Shown piece by piece: positions 45,461 through 53,178 of a DNA stretch of 64,000 nucleotides. This DNA comes from Solibacillus sp. FSL W7-1464. GTDB lineage: Bacteria; Bacillota; Bacilli; Bacillales_A; Planococcaceae. Where the stretch lies: assembly GCF_038004425.1 (NCBI RefSeq), contig NZ_JBBORC010000001.1:115001-179000 (forward strand). Direction: 5' to 3'. The position numbers were made by a program, and so were the translations under genes. Each line of letters starts with the position of its first letter. Position 1 is the first letter of the stretch. The notes under the pieces are model-generated. The model made no database searches and was not told the origin of the DNA. It worked only from the letters and a program-made list of their open reading frames with translations.

Positions 45461-45606
45461 ATTTATCCCTCATTAACAGGTAGTAAGACTTCAACCTCCA
45501 CGTTTAGGCAGGCCAAAGGGATAGGCGAGAGATCAATTACCCGAAAAAGCCCGATTGGTTCACTAACAATCCGTGGGGGGTTTCCCCTATGAATTGAAGT
45601 TTCACT

Positions 45607-46788
45607 TTATTGAACGGCATCTTTCATAGCCTCAATGAGCGCTTCTACCGACACAGTCTTTTCACCGCCGCCTTGCACAAGTGCATCATTTCCGCCGCCT
45701 TTACCATTAATGAGCGGTAAAGCAGCTGCAGAAATATCTTTCATCGATTTAGTTTGCTCACTGCCTCGCGCCGCAACAAATTGTAGCTTGTCTTCATTAT
45801 TGGCAACGAGCAGGGCAATTGCTTCACCATTTTGCTGTGTAATAAAACGAGCCAGCTTCTGCAGGCTTTGAATCGACCGGTTTTCGAATGTCGCTGCAGC
45901 AACGGTTTCGTTTGCCAATTCTTTTGCTTCAAATTCAAGAAGGGCATCTTGGGCTTCCGTTAAACTCTTCTCTGTTTGCTTGGCCGTTTTCGCGAATTTG
46001 CGCAACGCATCAGCAGCTTCCTCTTCCGGTGCGCTCAATTGGCGTGCCACATCGCTTAAAACCTGTTTACGCATAGCCAGCTGCTGTAATACGCGATTAC
46101 CGCAGACGAAATGCACGCGAATCTGCTTCTTCATTTTCTCTGTAGCTAAAATCTTCAACAAGCCTACTTGTCCGGTAGAAGTAGGATGTGTACCGCCACA
46201 GCCGTTGTAGTCATAGTCAGGGATAATGACTAGCCGGATGTCTTCGTCGACTTTTACATCTTTCCGTAAGTTATATTGCGCTAATTCCTCTTTTGTCACC
46301 CATTTTGTTTCAATTGGACGGTTTTCCAAAATGATTTCATTAGCAAGTTTTTCCACTGCCGCCAACTGATCTTCAGATACTTCACCAACATTTAAATCAA
46401 TTGTGACAAGCTCTGTTCCTAAGTGGAAGCTTACTGTCGCCATATCGAACAGTTCAACAAAGGCGGCTGTTAAAATATGTTGACCTGCATGTTGTTGCAT
46501 ATGGTCGAACCGGCGCGACCAATGAAGTTTCCCGGATATTTCCCCGGAAATATTCGACACATCGGCTGGCGTATAATGACGAATTTCCTCACCAATCTTC
46601 TCAACATCAGTAATTTCCGCTTCATTAATCCAGCCGGTATCATGGGGTTGCCCGCCACCAGTAGGGTAAAATGCCGTATTGTCCAGTACGATGAAATTTC
46701 CTGTTTCGTCTTTACCTGTTTTTACAACCTGTGCCGTGAATTCCTTCATCATTGCATCTTCGTAATAAAATAGATTTTTCAAGTCCAT
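45607..46788 (-). CDS. Alanyl-tRNA editing protein (AlaX-like) with DHHA1 domain
   Basis: 393 aa from the ATG at 46788; a TTG two codons later (46782) has better ribosome spacing and could be the true start. The editing domain has the zinc motifs HAGQH (first two histidines) and CGGTH (Cys and His), plus the PTGGGQPHDTG signature. The C-terminal ~150 residues form a coiled coil and a DHHA1 domain ending GKGGGNDALVQGGG. It removes serine or glycine wrongly attached to tRNA-Ala. It lacks the AlaRS aminoacylation core, so it is a free-standing editor. Confidence 0.92.
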   Translation of the reverse strand: MDLKNLFYYEDAMMKEFTAQVVKTGKDETGNFIVLDNTAFYPTGGGQPHDTGWINEAEITDVEKIGEEIRHYTPADVSNISGEISGKLHWSRRFDHMQQHAGQHILTAAFVELFDMATVSFHLGTELVTIDLNVGEVSEDQLAAVEKLANEIILENRPIETKWVTKEELAQYNLRKDVKVDEDIRLVIIPDYDYNGCGGTHPTSTGQVGLLKILATEKMKKQIRVHFVCGNRVLQQLAMRKQVLSDVARQLSAPEEEAADALRKFAKTAKQTEKSLTEAQDALLEFEAKELANETVAAATFENRSIQSLQKLARFITQQNGEAIALLVANNEDKLQFVAARGSEQTKSMKDISAAALPLINGKGGGNDALVQGGGEKTVSVEALIEAMKDAVQ

Positions 46789-46915
46789 CACTCCTTAATT
46801 TCTAGTTTGTCATATGAAAACGTTGCTGTCACGGTGTAAATGAATGATTGTTATTTGACGCGCGGCAATTTTCGTTTATGATAAAATAGAAGCATTTCCC
46901 GGAAGGAGCATGAAT

Positions 46916-47224
46916 ATGAATATTACGCAATTTTCAATAGAAGAAATTTTAGATCCGACAAAAATTATTGAAGGTAAGCGTTATGAGTTTTTATTAGATG
47001 TAGAAGTGGATGAGGAAGATGAGCTATATTCCGCTGCAGGTCTGGAAATTCGCGTAATCGTTGGGGTAATTGATGACAATGTACGCATCGTGAACTATTT
47101 TATTATTGATAAAGCCAATAATGAGTTTTTGGATTTTGCATTGGAAGAAGACGAAGAAGCGATGATTTTAGCGTTTTGCAAAACGGAATTGTCTGCTGAT
47201 TCAAATGAAACAGAAGCTGAATAA
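46916..47224 (+). CDS. Small acidic protein, DUF6509-like
   Basis: 102 aa, very acidic towards the C-terminus. The pattern FSIEEILDPTKIIEGKRYEFLLDVEV, then EEDELYSAAGLEIRV, and LDFALEEDEEAMILAFC resembles what I remember of DUF6509 of Bacillales; function unknown. ATG 46916 is 7 nt after AAGGAGC, the earlier ATG only 1 nt. It is divergent from the alaX-like gene. Confidence 0.7.
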   Translation: MNITQFSIEEILDPTKIIEGKRYEFLLDVEVDEEDELYSAAGLEIRVIVGVIDDNVRIVNYFIIDKANNEFLDFALEEDEEAMILAFCKTELSADSNETEAE

Positions 47225-47230
47225 CCGGTA

Positions 47231-47261
47231 AAAAAGGTAGCGCAATCGCTACCTTTTTTTT
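47231..47261. terminator. Bidirectional terminator
   Basis: AAAAAGGTAGCG pairs with CGCTACCTTTTT around CAAT, with A/T runs on both sides. It ends the DUF6509-like gene and the convergent XRE gene. Confidence 0.93.
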
Positions 47262-47715
47262 AATCAATATATTTAGTTTTCAGCTGGTCCGCACCGATCC
47301 CGCCGATTACCATTAAAGCTAACGGCAAGAAGTTCGATAGGATTTTTGGTAAGCCTTCAGGAATGATAACATCCATACCGGCAAAATGATTTAAGCCCAT
47401 AATAATCAGTTTTACGACCAATAAAAATGCTCCCAATAAAAACACGCTATCAAAGAACGCTTTCCATTTCGGATACGCCAATTTCTTACTATCTCGAATT
47501 ACTTTTTCTTTCAATTCTCCGTCACTCCTCAACATTTCATCGATCGTGATGCCAAACAAATCACTCAAATCAATGATTACTTCAATATTCGGATAGTTCT
47601 TCCCGGTTTCCCATTTAGAAACGGATTGGCGACTAACATGAATTTTTTCGGCAAGATCCGCTTGTGACCAACCTCTTTTTTCTCGCTCTTTTTTTAATCG
47701 TTCACTAAAAATCAT
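47260..47715 (-). CDS. XRE-family regulator with C-terminal membrane helices
   Basis: 151 aa from the ATG 9 nt after AAGGGG. The first 65 residues are a Cro/C1 helix-turn-helix with LAEKIHVSRQSVSKWETGKNY. After a charged linker, two hydrophobic segments (about 90-112 and 127-145) probably cross the membrane. This layout is common in Bacillus and may tie DNA binding to the membrane state. The gene stands alone. Confidence 0.87.
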   Translation of the reverse strand: MIFSERLKKEREKRGWSQADLAEKIHVSRQSVSKWETGKNYPNIEVIIDLSDLFGITIDEMLRSDGELKEKVIRDSKKLAYPKWKAFFDSVFLLGAFLLVVKLIIMGLNHFAGMDVIIPEGLPKILSNFLPLALMVIGGIGADQLKTKYID

Positions 47716-47825
47716 GTAAGTCATCCCCTTCCTTGTTTTCAGTATTGATGAAGTGTACGGATAAAGTAAAGATAGTTATAGGTGCGTCAGGGCGCAACCT
47801 TGTGTTGACACTGACTTTTTCCAGT

Positions 47826-47846
47826 ACCATCATAACTTATGATGGT
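47826..47846. promoter_or_regulatory. Perfect palindrome upstream of the XRE gene
   Basis: ACCATCATAA-C-TTATGATGGT is a 10-bp perfect inverted repeat with a 1-bp centre, ~110 bp before the XRE start. The size and symmetry suit a dimeric regulator, possibly the XRE protein itself. No T-run follows. Confidence 0.4.
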
Positions 47847-47859
47847 CCAAAAATGAAAA

Positions 47860-47902
47860 TATAAAAGGAGTATCCCGCAAATTTAATCAACGGGATACTC
47901 CT
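47860..47902 (-). terminator. Terminator of the gamma-glutamyltransferase gene
   Basis: On the minus strand AGGAGTATCCCG pairs perfectly with CGGGATACTCCT and runs into TTTATATTTT. Confidence 0.85.
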
Positions 47903-47920
47903 GTTTTGCTGTAATAATTA

Positions 47921-49522
47921 TTACCAGGCGGCAATTGCGCCATCTGTACGTGGTTCTGTGCCGCCGTACAGCACGCCTGTCTTCTGGTCACGCCAAATAA
48001 TCTGGCCGCGTCCGAAACTGCCGCCGTCGACTGCGACGTGAATGTCATGACCTTTCCGCTGCAATGCCTGCACTAAATAACTAGGGAAGTGGGGTTCGAC
48101 TTCAATGCGTTTTTCCCCAATCCATTGCCATCTCGGCATATCAAGTGCTGCTTGCGGATTGAGTGCAAAATCGATTGTGGACGTAATGACCTGGAAATGC
48201 CCTTGAGGTTGCATATAGCCTCCCATTACACCAAATGGACCGACTGCTTCATTATCCTTCGTCAAGAACCCTGGAATAATTGTATGGTATGTACGTTTTC
48301 CGGGTTTCAGGAAGTTCGGGTGTGTTTCATCCAGCGAGAAGTCATAGCCGCGGTTTTGAAGTGCTATGCCCGTTTCCGGAATGACAATACCTGAACCGAA
48401 GCCCATATAGTTACTTTGAATATACGACACCATATTGCCATCTGCATCGGCTGTTGCCAAATACACCGTACCGCCTTTTGGAATGTCGAATGGTTTCGGA
48501 TCAAGTGCTGTATCGCTGATTTCCGCGAAACGTGACTCTCCGTAAGATGTTGATAATAGTGTTTCGACATCTGCCGGCATTTCATTTGATTCTGTGACAA
48601 ATGCTTTCCCGTCCGTATAGGCAAGCTTCATCGCTTCGATCTGATTATGTAGATTTTCCGTATCCTGCCACTTTGGCTCAGCATGCTGATAAATATTCAG
48701 TGCCATTTGTGCAACAATCCCTTGGCCATTCGGCGGGATTTCCCACACGTCATAGCCTTTGTAATGTACTTTAATCGGGTTTACCCACTCCGGCTCATAG
48801 CTTGCCAAATCTTCCTTTGAAATAAAGCCGTTATGTTTTTTCATGAAGGCATCGATTTTGTCTGCGATTTCGCCATTGTAGAAAGACTCGCCATTTGTTT
48901 TAGCGATTTTCCGCAATGTATCTCCGTGTGCCGGAGAATTCCATACTTCGCCGATTTCCGGCATCCGTCCATCGATTGAAAATGTTTCAAACCAGTGTTG
49001 GAATTCGTCGGATGTGAAATTCCTTTTATATTTTTTATAGGCAGATTGCCAGTATTGTCCAAGTGTCACGGAAATCGGATATCCCTCTTCTGCATATGAG
49101 ATGGCAGGGGCCAATACTTCGCTTAACGGCAATTTCCCGAATCGTTTTGATAAAGCTGCCCATGCTGACGGTGCGCCTGGAACAGTAACTGGAATTACTC
49201 CATGCATTGGAATTTGATCTAATCCTCGCTCTGTTAATGCTTCTTTGGAAATCGACTTGGCAGAAGGACCTGAAGCGTTTAACCCGTAAAGTTCATCTTT
49301 CATCCAGACGAGCGCAAATGCATCCCCGCCGATTCCGTTTGATGTAGGCTCAACGACAGTAAGTGCTGCTGCAGTTGCGATTGCTGCGTCGACTGCGTTG
49401 CCGCCTTTTTTCAAAATATCCAGTCCGGCCTGTGCTGCGAGCGGCTGGGATGTTGCGACCATTCCACGATTGGCGATGACTGTATTACGCTTACTTGGAA
49501 ATGGATAATGTAAAAAGTCCAC
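47921..49522 (-). CDS. Gamma-glutamyltranspeptidase family protein (YwrD-like)
   Basis: 533 aa from a GTG 6 nt after AAAGGGGG; a longer frame would include the ribosome site. It begins with ANRGMVATSQPLAAQAGLDIL and GGNAVDAAIATAAALTVVEP. The self-cleaving nucleophile is the threonine in GGTVYLATADADGN (about Thr352 of this protein), followed by the NYMGFGSG substrate loop and GGYMQPQGH. There is no signal peptide, so like YwrD it is probably cytoplasmic. It would hydrolyse or transfer gamma-glutamyl groups; the physiological substrate is unknown. Confidence 0.9.
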   Translation of the reverse strand: MDFLHYPFPSKRNTVIANRGMVATSQPLAAQAGLDILKKGGNAVDAAIATAAALTVVEPTSNGIGGDAFALVWMKDELYGLNASGPSAKSISKEALTERGLDQIPMHGVIPVTVPGAPSAWAALSKRFGKLPLSEVLAPAISYAEEGYPISVTLGQYWQSAYKKYKRNFTSDEFQHWFETFSIDGRMPEIGEVWNSPAHGDTLRKIAKTNGESFYNGEIADKIDAFMKKHNGFISKEDLASYEPEWVNPIKVHYKGYDVWEIPPNGQGIVAQMALNIYQHAEPKWQDTENLHNQIEAMKLAYTDGKAFVTESNEMPADVETLLSTSYGESRFAEISDTALDPKPFDIPKGGTVYLATADADGNMVSYIQSNYMGFGSGIVIPETGIALQNRGYDFSLDETHPNFLKPGKRTYHTIIPGFLTKDNEAVGPFGVMGGYMQPQGHFQVITSTIDFALNPQAALDMPRWQWIGEKRIEVEPHFPSYLVQALQRKGHDIHVAVDGGSFGRGQIIWRDQKTGVLYGGTEPRTDGAIAAW

Positions 49523-49627
49523 AAAAAATCCCCCTTTGATTTGGTGACTCAATAAAATGAATATTACGACTATTTTAGTACAGAAGGGGGGTTTTTACAA
49601 TTTAAATATTTCAGAATCCGAAATAAA

Positions 49628-49662
49628 AAACTGTTCGAAAAGGGAATAGGCTTTCCAAACAG
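49628..49662 (-). terminator. Possible terminator of the minus-strand oxidoreductase
   Basis: On the minus strand GCTGTTTGGAAAG and CTTTTCGAACAG can pair imperfectly, followed by TTTTTTATTTC. It lies 14 bp after the stop codon. Confidence 0.55.
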
Positions 49663-49675
49663 CTTCAAAATCAAA

Positions 49676-50614
49676 TTACTTCAACAATTCATCTATCCAG
49701 CGCTGTACTTTTAGGCCTTCCTCGAATGGTACGACAAATGCTTCCTCACCTAAAAGAACCTTTCGACATGCATCGAGCATTGTTTCAGGGGTTACGTTAG
49801 GAGTAATCTCCACTTCCGGCGCATAGGCTGCGCTTGTGTAAACTTCAGACCAGTTGCGTAATGTTACGACTTTTTCAGTTCCAAAAATTTTAAAGTCGAT
49901 ACGCTCTTCCTGTCCGATGCCTGCAAGTCCGTTAATGACCATCGGGATGCCGTTTGCTGTTTTCGCTAAAGCCGATACCCCAACTTCACAAAGTGCCTCA
50001 TCTGCAGGGTAAGCTGTTTCATGCGCCAAAATTTCAACATCACCGAATAAATGGTGCGTTAATTGCAAATAATGCGGGAAAATCTCCCGAATAAACCCGC
50101 CTTGCTCACGTGAAGCGATCCAAGGATTTTGCTGCCATTTTCGTGGCCACTCAGGGAAGTATGTATGCAGTTCAATACGTGTAATATCACCCATATCTTT
50201 TGCCAGCTCTTGTTTAAGCTGATGGACTGCTGCCCCGTACATTAACGGAAAGTGCATTGCTGTTTGTACATTTGCCTCATTTGCGATGCGTACCATCGTT
50301 TCTCCGTCAGCAGCATCATGGGCAAGTGGTTTTTCCGATAAAATATGTAATTTGTGCTTTGCGATTTCTGCAGCAAGTGTTGCGTGGCTGACAGGCGGTG
50401 TGCCAATATACACCCAATCCGGTTTTAAATTCAATAGCGCTTGTAAATCATTCGTAGTGGGTACATTATATTTAGCAGCCAATTGTGCTGTACGTGTTTC
50501 ATTTGTATCAAAAATAGCCGCAATTTCATAATGTTCGTTTTGCAGCGCCTGGTTAATGATGCGTTCACCGACAACACCAGTACCGATAATGCCGATCGTC
50601 GTTATTTTTGTCAT
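49676..50614 (-). CDS. Gfo/Idh/MocA-family oxidoreductase
   Basis: 312 aa. The Rossmann start IGIIGTGVVGERI (7-19) and the signature EKP (94-96) mark the family. The C-terminal domain has MHFPLMYGAAVHQLK and GGFIREIFPHYLQLTHHLF, the usual active-site region with His. It is unrelated in close detail to the family member in the fucose-type operon. It stands alone and is divergent from the disulfide reductase gene. Substrate unknown. Confidence 0.87.
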   Translation of the reverse strand: MTKITTIGIIGTGVVGERIINQALQNEHYEIAAIFDTNETRTAQLAAKYNVPTTNDLQALLNLKPDWVYIGTPPVSHATLAAEIAKHKLHILSEKPLAHDAADGETMVRIANEANVQTAMHFPLMYGAAVHQLKQELAKDMGDITRIELHTYFPEWPRKWQQNPWIASREQGGFIREIFPHYLQLTHHLFGDVEILAHETAYPADEALCEVGVSALAKTANGIPMVINGLAGIGQEERIDFKIFGTEKVVTLRNWSEVYTSAAYAPEVEITPNVTPETMLDACRKVLLGEEAFVVPFEEGLKVQRWIDELLK

Positions 50615-50781
50615 TAAGATTGCTCCTTTGCGAAATGTAGGATTTTTCTGATAGTTAGTGTAACATATTTTGGGAATACATAGGATTACGAAACAATAAG
50701 AAGTGATAAGCTATTAATAGAATTAATTTTCGGTAGCATTTTAAAAAGAAAGAGAAAAGTGTATTGAGGAGTGGATCAAGT

Positions 50782-52113
50782 ATGAAAGTTGTAATTATAG
50801 GCGGAGACGCGGCAGGAATGAGTGCGGCAATGGAAATTGTGCGTAATAATAAATCTGCCCAAATTGTCGTATTGGAAAAAGGTGAAATTTATTCGTATGG
50901 TCAATGCGGATTACCTTACGTAATTAACGGAAAAGTTCCTCATGCAGAAGATTTGATTGCAAGGGATGTCGAGGAGTTCCGCTCTAAGTACGGAATTGAC
51001 GCACGTATTTTCCATGAAGTGACAGCAGTTGACACGAAACTGCAAAAGGTGAGTGGCATTGATGTAAACAGCAACGAGCCGTTCGAATTTATTTACGATA
51101 AACTGCTTATCGCTACAGGAGCATCACCAACAATGCCAAAAATCGAAAATGCCCACTTAAAAGGGATTCATACAGTAAAAACAATTCCGCAAATGAATGA
51201 ACTGATGGAACAGTTGCCGAATATGAAGCATGTGACGGTCATCGGTGGAGGCTATATTGGTCTGGAAGTTGTTGAAACAGTAAGGGAACGCGGTTTGAAT
51301 GTACGTCTTATTCAACGCGGAAGCACATTAATGTCGATTTTGGATGCGCAGCTGACCGATATTATTTATGAGGAAGCAGTCAAAAATGGTGTGGAAGTTT
51401 TATTGAATGAAGATACGATAGGCTACGAAGGAACCGAATTTGTGGAAGCAGTTCGGACAAACAGCGGCTTGCATAAAACAGACCTCGTTATCGTCGCAAC
51501 AGGGGTACGACCAAATACACAGTTTGCCCAAGGATTTGCCAAACTGGAAAATGGTGCCTTTATCGTCAATGAAAAAATGGAGACTTCAATTGCTAATGTG
51601 TATGCAGCAGGGGACTGTGCCTCACATTTTAACCGTGTAAACCAAAAGGATGATTATTTACCGCTTGGGACGACAGCAAACAAACAAGGGCGAGTGGCCG
51701 GGTTGAATATAGCCGGCTTTAATCAGAAGTTCAAGGGAATTGTCGGGACATCCATTCTGAAGTTTTTCGATCTCCACATCGGCATGACAGGATTAAATAA
51801 TGAAGCTGCAGATCGTTTAAATGCACTTGTTGAAGCGTATGAAATGGAAGTAAATGATATTGCAAGCTACTATCCGAATGTCCAGCCGATGAAGCTTCGA
51901 ATGCTTGTCGAACAGCAAAGCCGCAAGCTTGTTGGGCTTCAAATAGTAGGGAAGCACGGCGTCGACAAACGAATCGATGTATTTGCGACGGCACTTTACA
52001 ATGAAATGACCTTCGAGGAACTGCTGGATTTGGACTTAGCGTATGCACCGCCATTTAGCGGTGTGTGGGATGCGGTAATGCAGGCACCAAAACGCTATGG
52101 TAAAAAAGAATAA
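50782..52113 (+). CDS. CoA-disulfide reductase/NADH oxidase-type flavoprotein
   Basis: 443 aa. It has the FAD-binding GGDAAGMSAA (7-16), the single redox cysteine in YSYGQCGLPYVI (Cys42, matching Cys43 of known CoA-disulfide reductases), the NAD(P)-binding VIGGGYIGLEVVE and the FAD-contact VYAAGDCA. It reduces CoA disulfide, or oxygen or polysulfide in some relatives. There is no fused rhodanese domain. The ATG follows GAGGAG by 11 nt. Confidence 0.9.
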   Translation: MKVVIIGGDAAGMSAAMEIVRNNKSAQIVVLEKGEIYSYGQCGLPYVINGKVPHAEDLIARDVEEFRSKYGIDARIFHEVTAVDTKLQKVSGIDVNSNEPFEFIYDKLLIATGASPTMPKIENAHLKGIHTVKTIPQMNELMEQLPNMKHVTVIGGGYIGLEVVETVRERGLNVRLIQRGSTLMSILDAQLTDIIYEEAVKNGVEVLLNEDTIGYEGTEFVEAVRTNSGLHKTDLVIVATGVRPNTQFAQGFAKLENGAFIVNEKMETSIANVYAAGDCASHFNRVNQKDDYLPLGTTANKQGRVAGLNIAGFNQKFKGIVGTSILKFFDLHIGMTGLNNEAADRLNALVEAYEMEVNDIASYYPNVQPMKLRMLVEQQSRKLVGLQIVGKHGVDKRIDVFATALYNEMTFEELLDLDLAYAPPFSGVWDAVMQAPKRYGKKE

Positions 52114-52120
52114 TACATCA

Positions 52121-52160
52121 AAAGCACCAGCTACTATTGGGAAATAGCTGGAGCTTTTTG
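52121..52160 (+). terminator. Terminator of the flavoprotein gene
   Basis: AAAGCACCAGCTA pairs with TAGCTGGAGCTTT (one mismatch) and continues TTTTGG. The 52161-52704 stretch after it has no gene. It holds a GTGTT-ATA-AACAC palindrome (52248-52260), two short hairpins near 52290-52330, and an inverted GCGCTATA repeat copy (52463-52475). Confidence 0.8.
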
Positions 52161-52650
52161 GTGCTTAACTTCTATTAGTAGCATCTTCCCACCTCTATGA
52201 AAGGTTGCAAGATGGCTGGAGGAAGTGTTTATATGTGCGTTAAGTGTGTGTTATAAACACTCGCTAAATGAAGTTAAAACCTCGGGTGGATATCCAACGT
52301 TTGGATATAATTACGCTGTGACGTAATCAGCAAAGAGGTGTTAGTCAAATTTGTTCAAATTAATTATGTATAGTTATGCGTTCACTCATGCTAGCAGCTG
52401 TGACTTTCTGCAAAGGTGGAATCATGGTGAAGGCTCACTACTTGTTTTGAACTTATCCATACTATAGCGCATAATTATTAGTAAAACGTCATTTTAATGA
52501 ATATGTAAATAACATGTAAAATAGCAGATTTTATAGCAAAACCTTTTATATCAAGGGTTTAAAGGTATTTTTGGCTCTTTTTTAAGTTTTTCGCTGTATT
52601 TGTATAACAAAAATATGACATCTGTGACGAAATAAAGAAATATTATTTTG

Positions 52651-52679
52651 GAATAAATAAAGTGAAGCAAAACAAACTA
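52651..52679 (+). promoter_or_regulatory. Possible SigG-type (forespore) promoter of tlp
   Basis: GAATA (52651-52655), a 17-bp spacer and CAAACTA (52673-52679) resemble the SigG pattern gnATr / cAtnnTA. A forespore promoter is expected for a spore protein gene, but the match is loose. Confidence 0.35.
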
Positions 52680-52704
52680 AATTTATAATTGAAAGGGAGG
52701 AATC

Positions 52705-52950
52705 ATGATGAAAAACGACAGACATGATGTTTTCAACAAAGGTTCGGAAAATGCGATAAGCTTAGGGAAAATGATTAACAATACAAAAGAAAATATTCAC
52801 GAGGCTGAAATTAGCAAAGAGTTTGCATTTCCTGATGAACTGGAAAATATTGAAGAGAAAAATGCCCGTCGCAGAACAGCCATTGCCCAAATGGAAGAAC
52901 AAATCAGAGAAAGAAAAGCAGCTAAAGCTAGAAGAGACTCATTTAAATAG
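52705..52950 (+). CDS. tlp: Small acid-soluble spore protein Tlp
   Basis: 81 aa, highly charged, no hydrophobic core. NTKENIHEAEISKEFA, then IEEKNARRRTAIAQMEEQI, matches the pattern of B. subtilis Tlp (thioredoxin-like by name only), a minor spore core protein. It follows GGGAGG; ATGs at 52705 and 52708 are both possible. Its presence indicates a spore former. It is monocistronic with a strong terminator. Confidence 0.88.
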   Translation: MMKNDRHDVFNKGSENAISLGKMINNTKENIHEAEISKEFAFPDELENIEEKNARRRTAIAQMEEQIRERKAAKARRDSFK

Positions 52951-52982
52951 TACTTTTAGTTTACAAATAATTAACCCATTTT

Positions 52983-53019
52983 AAACGTTAATCTTAATTT
53001 TTAGATTAACGTTTTTTTT
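52983..53019 (+). terminator. Terminator of tlp
   Basis: AAACGTTAATCT pairs perfectly with AGATTAACGTTT and is followed by TTTTT. Confidence 0.93.
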
Positions 53020-53178
53020 ATGTATAAGACAGAACCAAGTTTCAAGAGATTTTTGTTGGGAAGTTTTCATTTTCATACTAAAACTATCATACAGTGTTTT
53101 GGGAGAGTTCTTCTATTTTAGATGGGATTGCTCAAAATAGTTATTTGCACTAATCAAATGACTTTAAGGGGGTTTCAA

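Noticed and set aside
45461-45606. Possible repeat element after the rhodanese terminator
   Set aside because: It is GC-richer than its surroundings, but no second copy was seen in the window and no structure could be defined.
53020-53178. Metal-sensing riboswitch (yybP-ykoY type) before the P-type ATPase
   Set aside because: The leader is short and I could not find the conserved motifs of a known riboswitch.
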